64,000 nucleotides of DNA from NCBI RefSeq assembly GCF_002878395.1, contig NC_061118.1:86486423-86550422 (forward strand), read 5' to 3'. Under the pieces are notes generated by a model. The model had not been told where the DNA came from and did no database searches. It was given only the letters and a program-made list of their open reading frames with translations. The position numbers and the translations under genes were made by a program. Shown piece after piece: positions 58,583 through 64,000 of this stretch. Origin of the DNA: Capsicum annuum (taxonomy: Eukaryota > Streptophyta > Magnoliopsida > Solanales > Solanaceae). Numbering within the stretch: the first letter of the stretch is position 1; each line of letters begins with the position of its first letter.

Positions 58583-59083
58583 AAGAGTTCAAGTATCCTG
58601 GGGTGTCTATAAGGCCGTGTCTAGTAGAGTCTTGTAGAATAGTATGGACATATTTGTACTTTTCTTCGAGAGGATACAGGGAATTTAGAAAATATTTCCC
58701 TTATTTCAAGTCTCAAATCGTGAAGTACAATTGTTATTTAAGAAATCTATGGAGATCCTCATCTTGCTCTATTTATGCCAAATCTACCTTAGTTTTGAGG
58801 CAACAGGAATAGTGAGGCTCAATTTTTTACAGACAGAGTTTCCTCAACCAGTCCCCACTGAAAGTTATGGGATTGCATATTGGCTCAAAAAGTATCCCAT
58901 CAGTACATTTATGTCCTTAAGTTTTAAAGATTTCATTCATGTTCATGAAAAATTGTGCATTGAGCTACAGTCAGATGTACTTTCTAATTCCTTCTCAGAA
59001 TCCCATTTATAGTATGTGATCTAAAGTTAAAAGTATAAACCCAAAATTTTAGCAGTAGTGGATTTGGAATAGCGTTATCCAGC
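58583..59083 (+). other. E5 leader remnant
   Basis: It begins like other leaders here ('gtctagtagagtcttgtag', compare E4 at 62910). No gag start is visible, and the rest is unrecognised. Small open frames are not family members. E4 follows directly. Confidence 0.6.
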
Positions 59084-60052
59084 TGTAACACCCCGCAAAG
59101 TTCTCTCCTATTCTAACCCTTAAAGCGTGCTCAGTGAAGCAAAAATCCAGATCCAAAAGTTTAAGAGGTGTCTTCCTAAGTGTGAAACACTTCAAATCGT
59201 GTAGAATTTCCCTACTATCAACTTTTTTTCATGTAGATCATTGAATAAGCTTTCCATCAATACCAAATTTGCCTAAATCTGATACTTGGGTGAAGAGTTA
59301 GTGCCATTTTAGTGAGACATTATGCCACCTGGCACTTTAGTGCATTAAGGAGCCATCCAAAATGGCAATTGTCAAATTCCAGTGAGCCTCCATGATTTCC
59401 ACCGTGATGTAATGTTCTGCCAATTCGCAACCAAGGTGGCAACGCGATTTCCATCGCATCGCGATGTCATGCAGTTTCCCAATTGTCTAATTTCTAGAGA
59501 GCTGGCGCGATTATGGCATGTCGCGCCATCATGTAAAATTGGGATTTTTCAATTTAGATCCAAGGGCTTTTTGGTCTTTCCCAGCTCTTCTTTATCCCCT
59601 ATATATACCCGATAAAAGGCTCCCAGCCTCATTTTCCATCTTCAACATCAAAACTAGGGTTTTACAAAATCAAAACCCTTATTTCTTCTTTAAGCAAAAT
59701 CAATAGAGATCAAGAGAAATCAACAAGAATCAAGAATCACTCCAAGAACTTTCAAGAAAAGAGTTTCCCAAAGGTATGTAGATGTTGATTCTTGGGTCCC
59801 TTTCATCCAAGAAGCTTAAGTACCCTTTTCTAAATCTTAAAGATTTTATGTTTATGAGTTGTTCATGATTTATGTGAAATGAAATTGATGTTCCAGATAT
59901 TATTGAGTTGTGATTCATGTTTGTTTACAAGGTTTTCAAGATTTGATCCTAGTATGTGGAATTCATGTGATGTTCATAATAAATCCTCTTCAAGTTACTT
60001 GTTATATGATGTGTTCATGCCAATTAAGTATGTAAATGGTTGAATAAGCAAA

Positions 60053-60260
60053 GCATGATCCCCATATGTTTGATAAAATGCTTATGTGAAGAATTAGGGC
60101 TATTATAGCATGTTGATTAGGAAACCCCAAATTGTGAGCAAGTCCATGCATTCCTAGTATTTGATGAAATGCCTTAGTGAATGAATTGTGATATCATAGC
60201 ATGAAATCCTCAATTAGAAGTAAACCCATGCATGCCTAGTGTTTGTTGAAAAGCCTTAGT
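60053..60260 (+). repeat. Diverged 82-91 bp tandem repeat (E4 LTR)
   Basis: The anchor 'tttgat(a/g)aaatg' or a near match begins at 60069, 60160 and 60242, with 'ccatgcat.cctagt' before it and 'cttagtga..a' after it. More decayed copies may continue to about 60450. Confidence 0.75.
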
Positions 60261-60501
60261 GAACAAGTTGAGACACGATAGTATGAAAATCCCCAATTAC
60301 GTGATCTTTGATGTATGCTAAGCCTTTAATACATTTCAAGTGCTTGACGAGTAAGTTGTGACATGATAGTATGAAGTTTCCCCAATCATGTGCTATCCAA
60401 TACATTCCAAGACTAATATACATATGAAATACTTGATGAAAGACCTTTTTGAATAGAGTATGATCTAGTAACATGTTTCCCCTACGCTATTATACGTCTA
60501 T

Positions 60502-60728
60502 GATTCCTAAATGCTTGAAGTGACTCCTTAGTGATTGTGATGATGAATAGATATTTGTAATTCCTAAATTCTTTGGGTGATTTCCTACTGATTGTGGTGG
60601 TGAATAGATGCTTATGATTCCTAAATACTTGAAGTGATGTGTTAGTGATTGCGATGGTGAATACATGTTATGACTCCTAAATGCTTGAAGAGATGCTTTA
60701 GTGATTGTGATAATGAATGAATGACCGT
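60502..60728 (+). repeat. 57-bp tandem repeat, four copies (E4 LTR)
   Basis: Copies start near 60502, 60560, 60616 and 60672, each with 'ttcctaaat.cttgaag.ga' and 'gtgattg.gat.atgaata'-type words. Confidence 0.85.
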
Positions 60729-61635
60729 GGTTAAGATAGTCAAGAATGGTTATGTTTTACTTTTATGTTATCGAGTCCTGAGGGTATTTATACCTGACAA
60801 TTTAGCTATTATCTAGAGCCCATGTAAATTTTTACGATAATCCCAGTCGAGCCATAATTCTCAGAACTCAGTGAGTTATAGAAATCTGTATCCTAAGATA
60901 GAAACAGAACTTAAGAAATCTCAATAATCTTCAAAATCTCAAGATCTCTAGTAATCTAGCCTTAATGTTGTACTCAACTCAGATCTTGTAGTATCTAAGT
61001 GTTCGGTTCTAGCCTCAGTAGTGACCGAGTAATCTATTCAAACTTTGTATCGTCAGTTAGATACCGTGATTTAGTAGTATTCTATCAGTTATGAAACCAA
61101 GTAAATTCAGCTTAACTCAGTCAAATCATTTGAGAAATATGATCAGTATCAGATTTAGTTCAATTTGTGTTTAGTTGAGAATTCAGTTCATAGTCTTTTA
61201 GTTGGGAGTAAGAGCTAGCACTGAGCGAGGAAAGAGATGGAAGCTCCCCGTTAGAGAAAGGCAGAGTCATTAGGAGAAATTCCTAAACTCCAAAACTGCG
61301 TAGCCAGCACAGGATGCAGGAGTCCCCGTCAGTAGAGGTTGTTACTGTTAGAGAGGTTTGACTATTATATTGCCTTAGGCTAACTTCCTGCGAGGGTCAT
61401 CCATTAGAGAGGCTTGAACAGATAGATCTTTCCCCATGGCACGGTATTGGCACCCTTCCAGCAAGGATTATAGGTTGTACCCCACTTATGGGAGGTTAGG
61501 GTATGTCAGCTAAGTAACTACTTCCTACAGTTGCAGTTTTAGTATCAATCTTCAGAAATCAGGACTGTGAGGTATAGTTGTCTATCTCAGTAAGAAACTT
61601 AAATAGTTCCATTGAATAATGACTATCTGTCAGAT

Positions 61636-62062
61636 AGACTTGGTCTCATATATAGTTATTTGTTATCAGATTTAAAGATCTCCATCAGATAGGCTTGATC
61701 TCAGTCTCAGATTTTATTGAGTATTCTTGTTATCATATCTAGATTCTATTAAGTATTCTTGTTATCATATCTAGAGATCATCCGTCAGATAGGCTTGATC
61801 TCAATCTCAAATCCTGTTGAGTATTCTTGTTATCAGATCCAGAGATCTCCCAATAGATAGGCTTGATCTCAGTCTCAGATTTAGTTGAGTATTCTTGTTA
61901 TCAGATCCAGAGATCTCCCGATAGATAGGCTTGATCTTAGTCTCAGATCCTGTTGAATATTCTTGTTATCAAATCCAAAGATCTCCCGATATATAGGCTT
62001 GATCTTATTCTCAAATACTATTGAGTATTCTAGTTGTCAGATTCGGACATAATTATTTTTTA
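61636..62062 (+). repeat. 68-bp tandem repeat array (E4 LTR)
   Basis: The anchor 'aggcttgatct' begins at 61691, 61791, 61859, 61927 and 61995. The last three intervals are exactly 68 bp, and the first is 100 bp because of a partial extra unit. A diverged copy is at 61636. Each unit ends with 'gagtattcttgttatcag'. Confidence 0.92.
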
Positions 62063-62855
62063 TCATTGATAATAGATTCTGAAATCATCCGTTAGAGAGG
62101 TTGATCTATAATCCAGTTAGATGAGAGCAGTGAGCTCAGAATTTAGTCATTTATGTGAATATATTTAATTAATCAGTTATCAGGATCATATAATTTAGTG
62201 ATTCAGTATCTCAGTGTTATTAGTGAGTTCAGATGATAATAAAATAGTATCCGAGTTTCAGTATCTAGGGTTGTGATGATTGTGATTATGGTTTATGCAT
62301 TCTCTTATGTGTTCTCGTTCGGTACCCTTATGATTATTCAGTTATGTAACTATTCATGCATGAGCCCTTGCATTTAGCCTTACCTCATCTTCATACTTGG
62401 TACATTCTCGTACTGAAGTATTTGCACTATGGTATTTTATTTGACACAATAGGTCCAGAGGCACGTGATCCAGAGTTCCCTCAGCAGTTCAGTCCTAGTC
62501 AGCAGCAGTAGGCATAGAAGTGAGTCCTCTTCATTCGAGGATGATCATTGTATTATTATTGCATTAGACTTTGTTTATTTTCAATTGATGGAGTTAGTTG
62601 GGGATATGTTCTATCAACTCTACAGTTCAAACAGTTAGAGGCTTTTCAGATGGATGTATTAGTATTCAATTTTCAGTTTTGAGTATTTATAGATGTTTTG
62701 AACCTTATGGCTTGTTTCTGCCTATTTTTCCATATTTATTTTTAGATATTATGCAGTGTTCATTGTACGGATATCAGGAAAGGGTTATCTTGTGGTCCTT
62801 TGGGGTCATGAGTATCGTGTGATGACTAGGGGGTAGTCTCGGATCGTTACAAACT

Positions 62856-62868
62856 TGGTATCATAGCC
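62856..62868 (+). other. E4 primer-binding site
   Basis: TGGTATCATAGCC, four bases after the LTR, is one mismatch from the initiator tRNA-Met PBS. Confidence 0.9.
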
Positions 62869-63075
62869 TAAGGTTCAAAAGTGTCCTAGAGAGTCTGAAA
62901 AGCCATATCTAGTAGAGTCTTATGCATGGATGTGTTGCATGCCATATTTATGTACAAGAGGCTACAAGACGTTCTTAGGAGCAGTTTCCCTACTTTCAGC
63001 ATTCTTGTCGTGCAAGTGAGCATGAGCTCAAATTGATCCTTAGTCTAATCCATTTCTTTCTTCCATCTATAGAGT

Positions 63076-64000
63076 ATGCTTCCTCGCAGACATTATGTTC
63101 GTAGGGTTGATGGCCATCCCCCTCATCCAGTAGATCCTGAGAATGAGAGTGTGTCATATATCAAGTTTCGGCCAGCTTTTCATACGCTAGCCTAAGCTGT
63201 GACTAATGTTCTAGGCAACCACCAGGATGTAGCCCCACCTCAACAAGATAGGGATTCAGCCGTATCCAGGATCAGAAGTTTCATAAAAATAAACTTTCCA
63301 AAATTCTTTGGGTCAGTAGTAGGTGAGGACCCCCAGCTTTATCTAGGGGAGGTAGGGTAGATTGCCCAGATTATGCATGTTTTTTAGGAGGAGATTGTTG
63401 ATTTAGCATCCTATAGGTTAAAGGATATTGCTCAGGATTAGGTAGTGATTTGGATGGAGGGTAGAAGGGAGGATGCAGCTCCTGTGACTTAGCCAGAATA
63501 TCAGGATGCCTTTCTAGATAAGTTTTTCCCCCTAGAGATGAGAGAGGATAAGGTATAGGAGTTCATGAATCTAAGGCAAGGTTCCATGACAGTGAAAGAG
63601 TATTTTCTTAAGTTCAACCAATTAGATAAGTATGTTGCCGACTTGATAGCTAACCCTAGAGCGAGTATGAGTAAGTTTGTGACTGGTGTATCTGGGTTAG
63701 TATTGAAAGAGTGTAGGGTTTCTATGCTTCATATAGATATGGATCTTTCTAGACTTATGATGCACGCTCAGTAGATTAAGACAGGTAAGATAAAGAAAAG
63801 AGAGAGATGAGCAAAAGGGCCAGGATAGGTAGTCGTGGTTTCTCTCAGGCAGGGTCATAGGGTGGAAGCCGTTCCCAACATAGTTGGAGATTTCCTGTCC
63901 CAGCTTCATCCTCATCTAGTGTACCTACACCTATGTTCGGGGTTGTTAGTTCTGATGGAGCGCCAGGCTCCAAAGCCTAGAAAAGTGCTAATGGTGTTCG
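63076..64000 (+). pseudogene. E4 gag pseudogene, cut by window end
   Basis: The start is the ATG at 63076 (MLPRRHYVRRVDG), in the expected place about 220 bases after the PBS. The core has NLRQGSMTVKEYFLKFNQLD and YVADLIANPRASMSKFVTGV (about 63569-63690), the Retrotrans_gag C-terminal half. Near the end SSDGAPGSKA aligns with a similar N segment that precedes the zinc knuckles. In-frame TAA and TAG stops (about 63193, 63358, 63438) show it is inactive. Confidence 0.87.

Larger units (their letters stand above)
55273..59083 (+). mobile_element. E5: 5' part of an LTR element, truncated by E4
   Basis: A full LTR, a degraded PBS and about 500 bases of leader are present. Gag is not reached before E4 begins at 59084. 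The LTR shares boxes with E3, E4 and N, so it belongs to the same chromovirus group but another family. Confidence 0.82.
59084..62851 (+). repeat. E4 5' LTR (3768 bp)
   Basis: TGTAACACCCC start and 'cgttaca' end give intact TG...CA termini. It contains the word block at 59325-59535, tandem arrays at 60053-60260, 60502-60728 and 61636-62062, the GGGTAT dyad at about 60782, a diverged core at about 61212-61312 and the GTAC dyad at 62400-62413. Tandem expansion accounts for its extra length over E3. Confidence 0.9.
59084..64000 (+). mobile_element. E4: chromovirus-type element, 5' part (continues past window)
   Basis: A complete 3768 bp LTR, PBS, leader and the first ~925 bases of gag are seen before the window ends. 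The LTR carries the shared boxes and three tandem arrays. It is inserted in the E5 leader; its left flank CCAGC (59079-59083) should recur at its far end. Confidence 0.87.

Noticed and set aside
58603..59012. Small open frames in the E5 leader as a gag start
   Set aside because: They lack any gag words and the 'MPP/MLP' type start seen in N, E3 and E4.
61636..62062. CRISPR-like array
   Set aside because: The whole 68 bp unit repeats, with no unique spacers, and it is within a plant LTR.
1..64000. Endogenous pararetrovirus or other viral insertion
   Set aside because: Pol order with integrase after RNase H, LTRs with TG...CA ends, PBS and 5 bp duplications all indicate Ty3/gypsy retrotransposons. 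No movement-protein or coat-protein signature was seen.

Overview
This window looks like repeat-rich plant nuclear DNA, and I see no host gene, tRNA or rRNA gene in it. Nearly all of it is degenerate long-terminal-repeat (LTR) retrotransposon sequence of the Ty3/gypsy class, nested and rearranged. Two lineages are present. One is the chromovirus lineage (Tekay/Del-like), with a long LTR, a primer-binding site (PBS) matching initiator tRNA-Met and a chromodomain at the end of pol. The other is the Athila/Tat lineage. A SINE fragment resembling the Solanaceae TS/SolS family, and LTR words I associate with nightshade genomes, suggest Solanaceae (tomato, potato, pepper or a relative). The eudicot call is firm; the family call is moderate.

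Layout. (1) 1-17600, + strand: element E1, a chromovirus with 5' LTR end, PBS, gag, protease, reverse transcriptase (RT), RNase H, integrase, chromodomain and a 3' LTR of about 3.9 kb. Its 3' LTR is split by element N (9107-17501, - strand), which has two 2.65 kb LTRs, a CATTT target-site duplication (TSD) and only gag plus a protease remnant inside. (2) 17601-26389, - strand: element E2, a second full-length decayed chromovirus with one truncated LTR. (3) 26409-43540: Athila/Tat DNA in two opposed halves. The - strand half has gag-protease joined to the 3' region, followed by two tandem copies of 3' region plus LTR. The + strand half has the end of RNase H, integrase, 3' region and LTR. A 2094 bp solo LTR with TSD GTATC interrupts the integrase. 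(4) 43562-43690: SINE fragment. (5) 43835-55272: broken LTRs of the solo-LTR family, hosting element E3 (44239-54157, + strand: gag, protease, RT, no integrase). (6) 55273-59083: 5' LTR and leader of element E5. (7) 59084-64000: E4, inserted into E5, with a complete 5' LTR and the first part of gag before the window ends.

No element here could be autonomous. Every reading frame carries stops and frameshifts, many of them TAG where the family has Gln. The genes would have worked as normal retrotransposon parts: Gag coat, protease, RT/RNase H copying from tRNA-Met, and integrase with a chromodomain for targeting. N and the - strand Athila copy both keep only gag and protease, an architecture known from non-autonomous TR-GAG elements.

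The most interesting material is in the LTRs. Every family has a block of iterated, self-complementary, CpG-bearing words a few hundred bases into the LTR, and the chromovirus LTRs share several short inverted-repeat boxes.
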